A stretch of 64,000 nucleotides of DNA, taken from the NCBI GenBank assembly GCA_947561585.1, contig CANNZV010001143.1, positions 1 to 64,000 on the forward strand, given 5' to 3'. Position 1 is the stretch's first letter, and every line of letters starts with the position of its first letter. Made by a program: the position numbers and the translations under genes. The stretch comes from Caprella mutica (taxonomy: Eukaryota > Arthropoda > Malacostraca > Amphipoda > Caprellidae). Shown here in pieces: positions 33,263 to 44,871 of the stretch. The notes under the pieces were generated by a model. That model was not told where the DNA came from. It did not search any database and saw nothing but the letters and a program-made list of their open reading frames with translations.

Positions 33263-34183
33263 TTCACCTCTTCCGGGTGTTCTCAACCCCTCCTTACGTA
33301 TACGATCTCAGTCGTATGTTCATGAAGGAATTTTATTCTTCTTGTTATTAATAGAAAAATAATGTATTAAAATGAAAGAGTTTTAGATTTAACATATAAG
33401 GATGATGAGAATTTTTATTTACTTTATTGTTTTAACTGTTCACCTAATTTAAAAATAACTCGTTTCTAAATTTTGTTATATTTTATGAAGAATTATGAGT
33501 ATTTAAATATTATTAGATATGACAAGTTTGCATATTACTGAGTAATAAATGCATGTAATACCATCCAAATGTTCAGGGAAGTTGCATGTACAATTATTAT
33601 TATGTATAGAAACTGAGCATTATAATGTGTTACCTTATTGATCTTTCAAAAAATGATTCCCCTTTGAATGTTCTAGCGCTCCATATTTCATTCTTATCAA
33701 GCTTTACATACTCTAATTAGTATTACAAAGTGATTACAATCAACATCTAATCTTATTATACATCCTCCCCACCACTCATTTTGAAGATGTAATTCGACAA
33801 CTGTGGATCACCAAATGTTTTCTAAGCATTAGTTTCTTTTCTACCAAAAGCACATTCCATCACACTAACACAGTATTAATTAATTAGTGGATCTGTTCAT
33901 TTGCATTAAAACTCTGAACTCGAGATTACGCTCATTTCAATGATAATTACAACAGCAATATAGTTCTCTAAAATTGTACAAGATGAGAGGAGTAGAGTGT
34001 GACCAGATGATGGGGAAGAGGGAATAATATGGAATTTTGATTTGGTGATTAATGTGAATAATGAGTATGAGTCAAATAAAATGAAGGTGAAGTTACTGTT
34101 ATGTGTCTTATTTATTATTGGTTCGTTTAAATTAATTTTCTTCCACGTTGATACCATCAATCATGTGAAGTATGTACATTGTA
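33263..34183. other. AT-rich non-coding stretch
   Basis: No gene supported; the 84-codon minus-strand open stretch at 33906-34160 has no recognisable content. Confidence 0.3.
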
Positions 34184-34423
34184 CAGTGTAACTCCTCTAT
34201 AATGAACTACAACTATAGATCACTTTAAAGAGCATACTTCAGCGTTTTTGACTCTGAAAAAATTATTTTTGAACCCATTTCATATGTATCCATGTGACGC
34301 GAGGCTTTTGGAGCGTTGAAAATGCTTCAAAAACGCTCGTGTGACATGGCTCTATAATTAAGGACCCGGTCACACGAGCGTTTTTTCACATCGTTTTTTA
34401 CTCATTATGGTGTAGTTGTACTG
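34184..34423. mobile_element. 240-bp mariner-type MITE carrying an inner palindrome
   Basis: TA-flanked (34182-34183, 34424-34425) with ends CAGTGTAACTCCTCTATAAT and, inverted, CAGTACAACTACACCATAAT. Inside at about 34290-34395 are AAAAACGCTCGTGTGAC and GGTCACACGAGCGTTTTTT, which form a second long hairpin, probably a nested element. Confidence 0.65.
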
Positions 34424-37400
34424 TAAACTAAATGTCGTACATAATGATATTATGTTCCACTTGCACATTGATTTCTGAAAGAATATTAGTGGGATTTTCC
34501 TTCAAATCGCCTAAATCTAATTGAATTTCTAAATTCCTTCATAGTTAACATCAATATGATGATTTTGCTTACCTATATAGGACAAAGAAGCCAGTTCTAA
34601 TATGATTAAATATGGGTTGTTAATGTCTCTTTTATTCATATAATACATGATGGAACCATTCTTAAGTCATTTGGGAGAATTCAGCAAATTAATGAAGCCT
34701 TCCCATTAATTGTGTAGAACTCACTAATTTCTAACAGAGGTGCCTACATTTTCCTAATTGGTGCAAAGGTAGAAAGTCTTGCACTGTTTATGGCATCCTT
34801 CGATCGATCTCCTCACTTTGTTACGTTGACTCAACATTGAATGGATCATAGTAGATTGGAACGGATTATTTCTATTCATGATTTAAATTCATTTCAGTTT
34901 TGTAGTATGATCGAGCTAAGCTTTTCCGCGTTGATTTTCCACGATCTCAGTTTTCATATTCTCACATAATATTATCCTGCTATGAACAGCGATGAACCAT
35001 TCAAAGATGGTAATTTCCCAGTGAAACCTACCATTCTGCCCAACATCAAAATCACTGGCCCAATCAAAAGTCAAACATGACATTAAATATAATGAAATTG
35101 ATTATCATAAAATAATAATTTCTTACCATCAATTTGAAATTGTCTTTGTATTTAAAGTGTAGGTGATGTCATTTGATTTTTATTTTATTTATCAACATAT
35201 TCAGTATTTAAAATTAACATTCACAGTATGATAAATAACTACAGTGTTCTTTAATGTTTATTTTAATGATATATTATAATAAGCAAATTTGAGTTAAATC
35301 AAGTTAAAAATAACTCTTACAATTGATTCTTTGAGAAAATTTAATTTTGGAGAGATTAGATTTTAAAACAACATTCTTATTTTTTGGATAAGATTTATTT
35401 ATCAACCATTCTTTCCATATATTAACAGTATATATATTTTGTTATGTTTATTTTTTTTAGCAAATTCAGTTTTAGAAATTCAGTCCATCAGCACAGTGTT
35501 CATAATTGGGTTTATCTAAAGTAACAACATCTATTCTTCCAAATGATTTAGTATGTTTAAAGTAATTCACTTGTAGCTATGTGTCTCTTGCTAAATGACT
35601 GCAGAAAGTAATAACAATTTGGCTTGCGTATATGGAGAGTCATTCATCCTAATAAAGAGGACGGCTAAATCACTTTGGTTCGAGGGAACTTGCATCTCTC
35701 AGAGCTATTGAGATTTATAGGCAATGACTTAATGGTGTGGGGCTATTTGGGGCCATTCACCTGGTTAGGGTCTCTGCTCCTTATTGACTCTCAACTACTT
35801 CTATTTAAAGAATTTATTGCTCATTGAAATTATAAAGAGCTTATGGAGCTATAGTATAGATTGAAACTTCAATTCACGCTGCAAACCTATGGTTAAAAGT
35901 GAATTCTGTAAGTTAAACTTTTATGCATTTTGTAGATTGTTTTGTTACATATGTATGTCTTTCTTCAATAGAGATTATTATTCTATCTCTAACAGAAAAT
36001 ATATAAATTTCTTGTGTATCATGTAAACACTAGCTATTACTTATTTCTGTTGTTTTTAAAAGTAAAGCAATCTATTCATATTCATATCTTTTCATGCAAG
36101 TTTTGATGTTTTATTTTTATGCGATATGAACTATAATCAAATTGAAATAGTTCAGATTCCACTAACTAAATTCATTGCAATGTATTTCCTTCATTTCTTT
36201 ATTGCGATAGTAATTCAATTCAGTTTGCAATTCATTTCAAAAGAAGTTAATCTCTTACATGAGTTTGATATCATGTTTTCTCAGGAAGTTTCTCTGCAAT
36301 TCAGTTTTTAATCAGCAGACATTATTTCTGTTCTCCCTGAAGTCATTTTCATTTGTAAAAGTGTTCCAAAACTCCACCTCATTCGAAAGAAAGAAAGAAC
36401 TCTTTGTGCCTCGGTGAGAGGGCTTTGATTTCAAATGGATATTTTTTGTCACGCCTCCGTCCCTATTGTCTTTGTTGTCGGTGGAAAACAAAGAATATTC
36501 ATTATGGCTGAAATTACAATATCATCAACATTAACATACGGCTGACCTCATTTCTCGTATTAATTTATTAATCGGGACTTAACATTTATTCAAGATAGTT
36601 AGTTTAGAATCAAACTAGTTTGTTAAAGGGAACATCCCAACAACAATCACACAGCACTGGTAGAGCTTAAGGAACGCAAAAAAAATAAACAATTGAATTA
36701 TAGATATATTCAAATAATTGTAATATGTTCAACAGAATTCGAAAAAGGGGAAAACAGATTAATTGAAACTACAACACAGAGCTAAAGATTAAAATTCCGA
36801 ATAAGGTTGACAACAATGGAGTTGGAAATGCATCGTACCGTAATAAGTAATACAATTCCCTGCAAGTTACTTTCCAAGTAACACATTCACCTTCCAACAA
36901 CTTAATATGATTGTTACGCAAAAAGATGTAAGTTCGTTCCCCGTGAGACAAGGGCTTTGGGCGATACTTGCGTGTATTCCAGAAAATGATTTGAAGTCTC
37001 CGCATCCTCTGTCTGCTGTCGTAAATTCTATTCACTTCCAGACTCGTAAATAAGGAGTATTTACGAGATCAGTTCACAAGAATAATTGACAAAATATTGT
37101 CAATTTGATACTATGAATAATGAATGTGAATCCTTATAGACGCATGTCACTGCCCTCTTGAGATTGATTTATAGACGTATTGTTTATTTGAATTACCAGG
37201 CTATAAATAATGATATTCGAATATATCGTTATATTTGGTAACTAGAAATTAGATCAGATTCGAAGATTTAATTTAAGGTAAAACGCTTCCACTGGATATT
37301 CATGACGGATTATTTCGGGTATATTCGCTTTGTAATATAACCTCTACATATTTTTTACCACACTATTGAATACTGTGTTTAATTTTTTAATTTATCTATT

Positions 37401-38204
37401 ATTATTTCATTGAGGAGATGCATGTCGGTGCCAGTGACCGGTTGATTGCTATATTTCTCTCTATTATCTCTCAGTGTAAGCCATTTTATATACTCAGAAG
37501 AGACTCCCAGGAAAGGATCTTACAACTGACATTCCTCGTGTTCCCTCTTCACAGATTTATATCTTCTTTCATAGGAAGTAGCAGAAATGGGACACGGACT
37601 ATCAACTTACAGCTTCAAATAACCACTCCTAGATTGTCTATGGGAGGCACCATACAAAAATAAATGCTCTTTTATCCTAAAATAAAATGAAAACTTCATT
37701 CAAGAGTTTCATCAAAAGACAAACTAAAGTTTTGAACAAACAAACAATATATGCAGGAAAAAGGAGTCAATCGTTTGAAACCTTTTTCAAAAGTTATATC
37801 GTTTAATATAATATCACATACATGAATTATTATATAACATATACCTACAAGAATATGAAGTTATTCACTATGTTCTAGTGAGAATGATTGTATTTTATTT
37901 GTTTATATGAAAGTTGAAATATTGTTGATATTAATACTTTTTTATCTTCAAATGTGTTTACGTCCTAACGAATTTAGTCACAGAAAAAACACAACCAACG
38001 AAATAGAATGAAGAAAAATCGCACCAAATCTATCTGAGAAAGATAGATAATATCTTAGAGAAAATGGCAGAGAGACACAATAACGTCTGGAACAGGTATA
38101 TTAAACCTTATATATATTTCTGTCAAAATGTGTTTATATATTCTTTGCTCTAGTATGATTTTCTACAAGGATAATATTTTAAGTAAATTGATATCGTGGA
38201 CCAA
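34424..38204. other. long non-coding stretch
   Basis: AT-rich, with less AT-rich islands at 35620-35800 and 36360-36560 and several short open stretches (36126-36311, 36769-37035, 37418-37663) lacking splice context or recognisable domains. No repeats of note. Confidence 0.3.
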
Positions 38205-38292
38205 CAGTTGGGCCAAAGACAATTGGGCCCCAACAATTGGGCCAAAGACAATTGGGCCCGCCAACAATTGGGCTCACGACAATTGGGCCCCC
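38205..38292. repeat. CAATTGGGCC short-unit array
   Basis: Seven units built on ACAATTGGGCC, alternating CAAAGA and CCCAAC or CCGCCAAC spacers. Both CAATTG and GGGCCC in the unit are palindromes. It resembles the CAATTG arrays at 44887-46003 in style. Confidence 0.85.
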
Positions 38293-38698
38293 AAACAATT
38301 ATATCATCTGCCCATTTATTTCAGAGTTTACTGTATTTAACCTAATGTGTGTTAGAACACACTTCATGATGTTGTTAATGTCATTTATGATAATGAAGAC
38401 TCTTAATGATTTAATAAATAAAATGAAAATGATAGTACTGAGCCTCATTATTATAAATAGGCGTTAGAACACACTATTAACGTTGAAAACAATACTATCA
38501 GTACATGTGACGTGACCATTTACTCATCATATCAACTGTTCACTCTACTGAATTTAAAAACGTAATTCTTTTACACGATAAAATTTCTGTATAGTTCGTA
38601 TATATTTTGCACTCGCTCCATTTGTTTAAAGATGTTAAACATTGGAATACGTTCTAGCGTATAAGCTGTGCAGTTGAATAGCAGCATTTATTCTGCAG

Positions 38699-38840
38699 TA
38701 CAATCTCATTACTGGATTCCCTCACAGCCATGGCAGGTTTTCCCTGCAATATTCTGGCTAAGATGACAGACACTACGGCTGCTGGAGATAGAAAGAAGAG
38801 CCTATTTTCCGAATGCTTGGGCCCATTCCATTTGCATAAG
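38699..38840 (+). CDS. possible internal or first coding exon, function unknown
   Basis: Bounded by acceptor TTATTCTGCAG and a near-perfect donor AAG/GTAAGC. The matching frame is open throughout for 47 codons, TISLLDSLTAMAGFPCNILA then KMTDTTAAGDRKKSLFSECL and GPFHLHK, with an ATG at 38730. GC content is well above the surroundings. No partner exon or homologue was recognised. The minus strand is also open for 66 codons here but lacks splice sites. Confidence 0.35.
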
Positions 38841-38929
38841 GTAAGCCTGGTCAATGACTTTCTTCTGAGGCAGAGAGACAGTTAAAGAAACACACAAACA
38901 CTATAGTCAGCAGTGTGTGATGGACGACA

Positions 38930-39090
38930 TTGTTTGATTGTTTGTTAGAGGACATTGTTCGATAGGGGATATGCATTGTTTGATTGTTTGTTAGAGGACA
39001 TTGTTCGATAGGGGATATGCATTGTTTGATTGTTTGTTAGAGGACATTGTTCGATAGGGGATATGCATTGTTTGATTGTTTGTTAGAGGA
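38930..39090. repeat. 46-bp tandem repeat, about 3.5 copies
   Basis: Units GATTGTTTGTTAGAGGACAT then TGTTCGATAGGGGATATGCA TTGTTT, almost identical. It starts about 90 bases after the donor of the candidate exon at 38699-38840. Confidence 0.92.
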
Positions 39091-39275
39091 CGTGTTTCAG
39101 AAACTATACTAAGTAGGAATGTAAAATATAATTATTCTCTCTTCTTCTGTTCTTGATTTCAAATATTGTCTTTCTAATCGGAATATGTTTTTTATGTTAT
39201 CAGAACTTAATAATAATGGATTTTAACTTCGCAAATTGCCGAAGGTCATATTTTACGCTGCATTTTATTTGATTA

Positions 39276-39549
39276 CAGTAAAACTCCTGAGTTATGAGGT
39301 TCTTCGTTATGGAGCACTCGAGTAATGAAAGGACCTGAGTTATGAAATGCACATGAGTTATGGAATATTTTCTATGTTTAAATTATGGAAAACGATATAC
39401 CTCAGAAATTTCGGCCTAAAACCACATTTTTCTCCAAGATTTTAATCATAGAAAACTATAAGTGTCTCTGACCTATGAAGTGGCCCTGAGTTATGGAGTG
39501 TCCCTGAGCTATGAAGTAACCAATACTTCATAACTCCGGAGTTTTACTG
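39276..39549. mobile_element. 274-bp mariner-type MITE
   Basis: TA-flanked, with ends CAGTAAAACTCCTGAGTTAT and, inverted, CAGTAAAACTCCGGAGTTAT. The interior repeats the word GAGTTATGGAG several times. No coding frame. Confidence 0.8.
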
Positions 39550-39555
39550 TATTTC

Positions 39556-40345
39556 GTTATTTGTTATCTTGTTATTGGCATAACTCAAAAAGCCTTCGAC
39601 CAGATTGCCTAGAACTTGGTGGGACAACGATATATAGGTCAATGTCCAGGAATCTTCTGTCAAAATTTTGGGAGTAATCTGGCCGAAGGTCAAGGTCATT
39701 TGTAACTCAGTAACTCAAGAGGTTTTCATCCAAAACTCCTTAAATCTGGTGGGACGTTTGATCAAGATCCAGGAATCATTTGGGAAGCTTCTAAGAGCAA
39801 TCAGGTTGAGATCATATATACCTCAAAAAAGTATATAACCAAATTGACTGAAATTTGATGGGCCGATTGGAACCAGTTTATTAAATTTTGGGAGCGATTG
39901 CATGTCAAAGGTCAAGGTCAAGGTTACTTATTACTCAAAAGTATTCAACCAATTTGCCTGAAAAAGGGTGGGACGATTAGTCAATATTAAGTAACCAATT
40001 GGTTATATTTTTGCAGTGATCGGGTTATAAAAGGTCAGCCGTCAAGGTAAAGGTCATTTTATAACTCAATAACTCAAAAAGAATACGTTCAAACTACCTG
40101 AAACTTGGTGAGACGATTGGTCTTTATTCAGTTATTAGTTTATCAGATTGTGGCAGTGATAAGGTCAAAGTTCAAGGTCATTTGTGTCACAAAAAGTATT
40201 CAACCAAATTGCCTGAAATTCGGTAGGATGTTTGGTCAATAAGAGGAGCCATTCGGTTAAATTTTGGGAGAGATAAAGTGAAAGGTCAAGGTCAAGTTTC
40301 TTTTATAAGCAGTGGCGAAGGTATGCGCTCTACAAGTGCGCGTCA
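39556..40345. repeat. block of ~130-bp AAGGTCA-bearing repeats, about 6 copies
   Basis: Each unit runs: ATAACTCAAAAAGTATTCAA, CCAAATTGCCTGAAATTTGG, TGGGACGATTGGTCAAT, then a TTTTGGGAGCGATC piece and GGTCAAAGGTCAAGGTCATT. The block ends with GTGGCGAAGGTATGCGCTCT and a GTCATCTAG tail, the same tail as at 42305-42352. Copies are diverged. The repeated TCAAGGTCA word equals an extended nuclear-receptor half-site. Confidence 0.85.
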
Positions 40346-40866
40346 TCTAGGAATATAATTATTTTATTTGTGAAAGAAAATCAAAATGGAACAACAAAAA
40401 TAATAACTGCCTGAGAATTCTTTTCTCTTCATTCTGCAATTGTTAATATCAATGTTTAAAGTATGAATATTCAAAGAAATAATTATTGAAATCTATTTGA
40501 ATTGAAATATATATTCTAGCTTGCTGTTAATAAGAAGAATGAGCGTAAAGAGTTTATTAATTAGTGTTTCTATGTATAAATAATGTTTTAATAGAGGTAT
40601 CGATATATCTTCGAACAATAATACCTTATAGTTTGACGGTAAGGTATTTCTCCGAGTGACTGTACTTCCCCGGCAATAACGGATTGGTGTTTACAGCCCT
40701 AAAAATAATGGCATTTAATGGCATTTAGAGCATAAACAGAACATTTACAGCTAAGCAATAGACATTGATGGCTGGTAAAATGGCGTATATTGCAGTTGAA
40801 ACATAATTAAATTGGCACTGAGGCAAGCATTGGGGTTGCACACAGTCCCAGAGTTGTAATTTTAGA
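40346..40866. other. AT-rich non-coding stretch
   Basis: No gene or repeat supported. Confidence 0.3.
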
Positions 40867-40953
40867 GTCTGTGACTCTTTAACAAGAGTAGGAGTCTGTG
40901 ACTCTTTACCAAGAGTAGGAGTCTGTGACCCTTTACTAAGAGTAGGAGTCTGA
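40867..40953. repeat. 30-bp tandem repeat, 3 copies
   Basis: Units GTCTGTGACTCTTTAACAAG plus AGTAGGA, with small changes. Open on the minus strand (SQTPTL-type peptide) only because of the period. Confidence 0.85.
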
Positions 40954-41036
40954 AAAAATGTGTACTCTGATGCAATCAATGTTTTCACCATAGATGATAC
41001 TTATAACCTGTAGTTATAATTTCTTAACCATTTAAC

Positions 41037-41292
41037 TAATTAAATGTCGGGATTCTTAATGTACCTATACTTAATCCAAATAAAATCCATTATTTTGCAT
41101 AGTGAAACTTTACAGCGGAGGAATATTCCGGGGTCGAATTTTCTAGCAGTGGAAGTTTCATTGTTGTGGAACTTTCCAGCGGTGGAACTTTCCAGGTGGA
41201 ACTTTCAAGTGGTGGAACTTTCCAGCGGTGTAACTTTCCTATTGGGATTTCCAGAGGGTAATTTACCTAGAACTCATTTATCCGGGGATAAA
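41037..41292. repeat. GGTGGAACTTTCC array unit
   Basis: About eight units of GGTGGAACTTTCCAGC-type sequence (core GGAANNTTCC is palindromic), preceded by CTAATTAAATGT and followed by AATTTACCTAGAACTCATT. The same left and right flanks recur at 46318-46510, and the right flank inverted opens the foldback element at 44872. Confidence 0.75.
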
Positions 41293-41814
41293 GAATAAAT
41301 CTTAATTAAACTTAGGAGAAATAATGTACAGATATATGATTGAACATTTATAAATTATATCTATTTTTCCTAACGATTTGCTATATTTCATTTAATATCG
41401 AGTATAAAACATGCCAATTTATTTTCGAATTTTCTGAGCAAATCTAATGATGTATCATCTAAGAAATATTTCTTTGAAGAGTCACTGAATACAAGAACTT
41501 CAATCGGACACCAAAAAATAAGGAAAAGTATATACACAAAAATGTTCAAAGGTAATAAAAAGGAAAAATGAATGTGATCTGCTTATATACCAACAGGAAA
41601 CAAACATTAGAACATATATTAAAAAAGTGCTCTCAAGACATACATCTATTGCACATTTCATAGTAATGACAGTAAGTATATGAAATAGAGACTCTTTAAT
41701 TGAGTATTTACATATGGAATGGCTTGTACTTATAGTTAACCATTTACCTATGCTAATTATAATAGATGTTCAGATAATGTTTTAGGCGGTATTTATTTAT
41801 TATTTATTTGTCAC
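41293..41814. other. AT-rich stretch, possible RT C-terminal relic
   Basis: At 41567-41660 the plus strand gives CLYTNRKQTLEHILKKCSQD, which resembles the C...ETLEHIL..C zinc-binding tail of non-LTR reverse transcriptases. It is too short to be certain. Otherwise empty. Confidence 0.25.
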
Positions 41815-42352
41815 CTTGTTGCTCGCATAACTAAAACAATCTTCGACCGAATTGCATGGAATTTGATGTGACGATTGGTCAATGTCCAGGTATGTCCAAT
41901 CTAGTAAAATTTTAGTAACGATTCTATCGGAAGTCAAGGTAACTCAAATTTTATTAAACCAAATTGCATGAAATTTGGTGGGACGATCGGTCAATATCCA
42001 GGAACCAGTTAATCAGATTTTGTGATCTCAAAGGTCAAGGTCAAAATCATTCATAATTCAAAAGTATTCTACCAAATTGCCTGAAATTTGGTGGGACGAT
42101 TCATTAATATCCATCCAGGAACTATTCGTTGATCTTTTGGGAGTGGTCGTGGTAAAGGTCAAAGGACAAGTTCATTTCAAACTCATTAACGGAAAAAGTG
42201 TTCTACGAAATTGATTGAAATTTGTCAAGACGATTGGTCATTATAAAGGAACAATTTTTTTGTATTTTCAGAGCGTACAATTAAAAGTTAAGGGTCAAGG
42301 TCAATTATAAGCGGTGGCGAAGGTATGTGCTTCACGAGTGCCCCTCATCTAG
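41815..42352. repeat. second block of AAGGTCA-bearing repeats, about 4 copies
   Basis: Same unit and same end tail (GCGGTGGCGAAGGTATGTGC, then TCATCTAG) as 39556-40345, which indicates a mobile or segmentally duplicated composite rather than independent arrays. Confidence 0.85.
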
Positions 42353-42469
42353 TTCCTTCTGTTCTAATCAGTAAAGATGAAAAAGACTTTACTGTAAAAC
42401 GCAGTGGCTATTTTTCTATTTTGAGTAAGTTGCCAATGCATGTTTTAGATTTGAATAAAATTAGCATTT

Positions 42470-42745
42470 CTCTCCCCCAATCTATAGGGGAGGGGGAAAT
42501 CCATTTACCCCCCATTAGGGAGGCAATCCCTGTAAATGGGGGCAAGGTATTCCAGTCACGAGTGGAGTACCCCCTATTCCGGGACTGCAGTCAATTTTAT
42601 TCGAAGCTCAGGCTTCCGGGAGATCATTCGAAGCCAATAAAATTTCCAGTCAGGAATGGCGGAGCAATAAATCGGAATCCCCCAAGGAATTCGATTCCAG
42701 TATGAGACTTCTAGAACAGTTAGTCATTGCTGGTACCATTGGAGT
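42470..42745. repeat. GC-rich island of nested hairpins
   Basis: A sharp GC-rich patch with several inverted repeats: CCCCCATTAGGGAGGCAATC against later TAAATGGGGG, and AATTTTATTCGAAGC against GAAGCCAATAAAATT with GACTGCAGTC beside it. The 126-codon open stretch across it is not convincing as a protein. Likely a foldback element; no target duplication recognised. Confidence 0.5.
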
Positions 42746-43259
42746 TTGGTGGGAATGATAATTGCCGGGAATAGCCTCACGATAAGCACCTTCAAACAGT
42801 CCGTGTATTAGCAGTGAAAACTATGGATGAGAGAGTAAGGAAAATATAATAAATGACCTGTATAATGGGATGGTGTCATGAGGTATGGTTTATATCTAAT
42901 ATCATTATTAAAAAAAGATTATTCGTAGGTCAAAACTGATATCCTTCCATTTTGTAAAATCAATTATAGGTAATTCAACTCTCGAGAAGATGTAGTTCAG
43001 ATTATAGTTTTGAATGCTCAGTTGCATTTTACATGCTGATTTCAGAAATGTTGCTCTATCATTTCACAATATTCTTTTACAAACTTTTAAAAAACTGTAA
43101 TAGCAGGGTGAAAACCTAAAATTAACCGATAATAATTTAAATAGTTGGTGGCAAATATTAAACAATATGAGTATTGAGTATACCTGATTTTTTATGAATG
43201 AAAACTAGTACAAAGCATTATTCAAGAAATGAGGAGAGTTTATTCAAAATAACCGCCTT
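42746..43259. other. AT-rich non-coding stretch
   Basis: Nothing supported. Confidence 0.3.
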
Positions 43260-43970
43260 ACGCCTTTATCATTGCCCACAGTCGAATAGTAATTCTGGGC
43301 CTCAGTAGTGGCGTGCAATTTCTTTGCTCAAATACGACCAAGTTTTGGTCAGATCTTGCTTCAATTTGGCCAGACTGCTGTACAGCAGACTTTAAAAACA
43401 TGTACCAAATTCATTGGATTAATATGGGGAATTGCAGGCGGCCAAAGAATCTTGTTCTAAATTTCACTGAAATGGTCCTTGCACCACTTTTGGGTGATAT
43501 ACATATAGTGAAGGGGCGTCTGGAGTGCCTTCTTGACTGAAAATAGATTAATTCCCAAAAACTTGCTCACTCCAACTAGTTTCTGGCGACACGAAACAGT
43601 TCAACTGCCATCTGCAAGTTCTGGGACATGACATGTAAAATTGTAAATGGTTTTAACAATGAATTTCTTTTTGCTCTGTCCATATGAAGACTTTCTAATC
43701 AGCATTGGAAATTTCTTTTAACAATATTTTTCCTCTGTTGAATCATTTATTTTCTAGTTCGATTTTAGCCTTTTTGTACGGATCGAACAATGAAATTTTG
43801 CAACATATGCAACATATGCAAAATTGTACCTGCCATGTTTCAAGTTTTAAAGGTACTATAAACTGTTTTGGGAGACACATCAAACCGTTTAGCAACATCT
43901 TTGTTTCTCATTCTAGCCTGCATGAACGCTACAATATGAGTGATCTTTCTTACAATTTGACACAATCTAG
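43260..43970 (-). pseudogene. decayed Tc1/mariner-type transposase
   Basis: Minus strand, N to C: an HTH-like MRNKDVAKRFDVSPKTVYST (about 43930-43860), then a WPPAIPHINPMNL stretch corresponding to WPP.SPDLNPMD, then LKQDLTKTWSYLSKEIARH at the C terminus. All three are landmarks of this transposase family. Frameshifts and stops separate them, and the catalytic middle is mostly lost. Confidence 0.6.
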
Positions 43971-43984
43971 TCGAGATATATGAA

Positions 43985-44115
43985 TGAAACGTGGCCGGCA
44001 AATTCCACCGCGGAAAGTTCCCCCGCGTAAAGTTTCATCAGGAAGATTCCACCACGGAAGATTCCACCGGTGTTAAATGCCAAATGTGGAAAATTCCACC
44101 ATGGACGATTCCACC
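43985..44115. repeat. GGTGGAANNTTCC array, inverted orientation
   Basis: On the minus strand, units GGTGGAATCTTCC, GGTGGAATTTTCC and GGGGGAACTTTCC recur about eight times, ending in GGTGGAATTTGCCGGCCACG. The CCGGCCAC end matches the right end of the GAGACC repeat at 4336-4343. Confidence 0.7.
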
Positions 44116-44871
44116 ATTTTGAAAAAAATAAACTAACTAATAGTATAAATAAAAAGTTTTTTAAATGTATTACTAAGTCTAGGTAATTTATATTATAAAT
44201 TGACAAATCTCTCTTTTAAATGTAAAACAAGTAATTAATACATTATATAGGCTTTAAATATTTACCTGGTTAATCGTGACAGAATATGACGGCTAGTATG
44301 GCAACACTACTAAATTTAGCTTCTTGAATCTAGCAACTGAAACACTAAAGATCAGATTTTGATATATGATACAAAAATAAATTTTGTTTGGTATATTCTT
44401 TATTGAAAGTCTTAATATCGAGCAATGATTTGACAAGCATGTTTTTAATGTCTATTTCTTTAGAGTCAATTTAAATCAGCGACCTGCTGAACCGAATATA
44501 TATTTAGATGATGCATAGCAAAAGAAACTATCTACGTGTTGTGATTTATTTTTCTTAAGAGTTTTGAAGCTATGATTTTTGTTCATGTGTCTGTCGTTTC
44601 AGGTCAAGTTAGTTAAAGTATCGCAATTTAACTGCTTAACCCTATGTTTTAAATTTAGTAGAAACGCATTATATTCAAACTTTATTTATGTAATACTTTT
44701 AATAGAGATTATTTAAAATTTCAGCTTTATAATTATTATTTATAATTTTTATTTATCGATATATATTGATAATAATTGAAAATTTTATTTTAGTACGTGT
44801 CAAATTCATTTTTTAATTCCACCTTTTATCGTGGCTGATTTGAATTGAAATACATATTGGTACATATAAAA
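44116..44871. other. AT-rich non-coding stretch
   Basis: Nothing supported. Confidence 0.3.
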
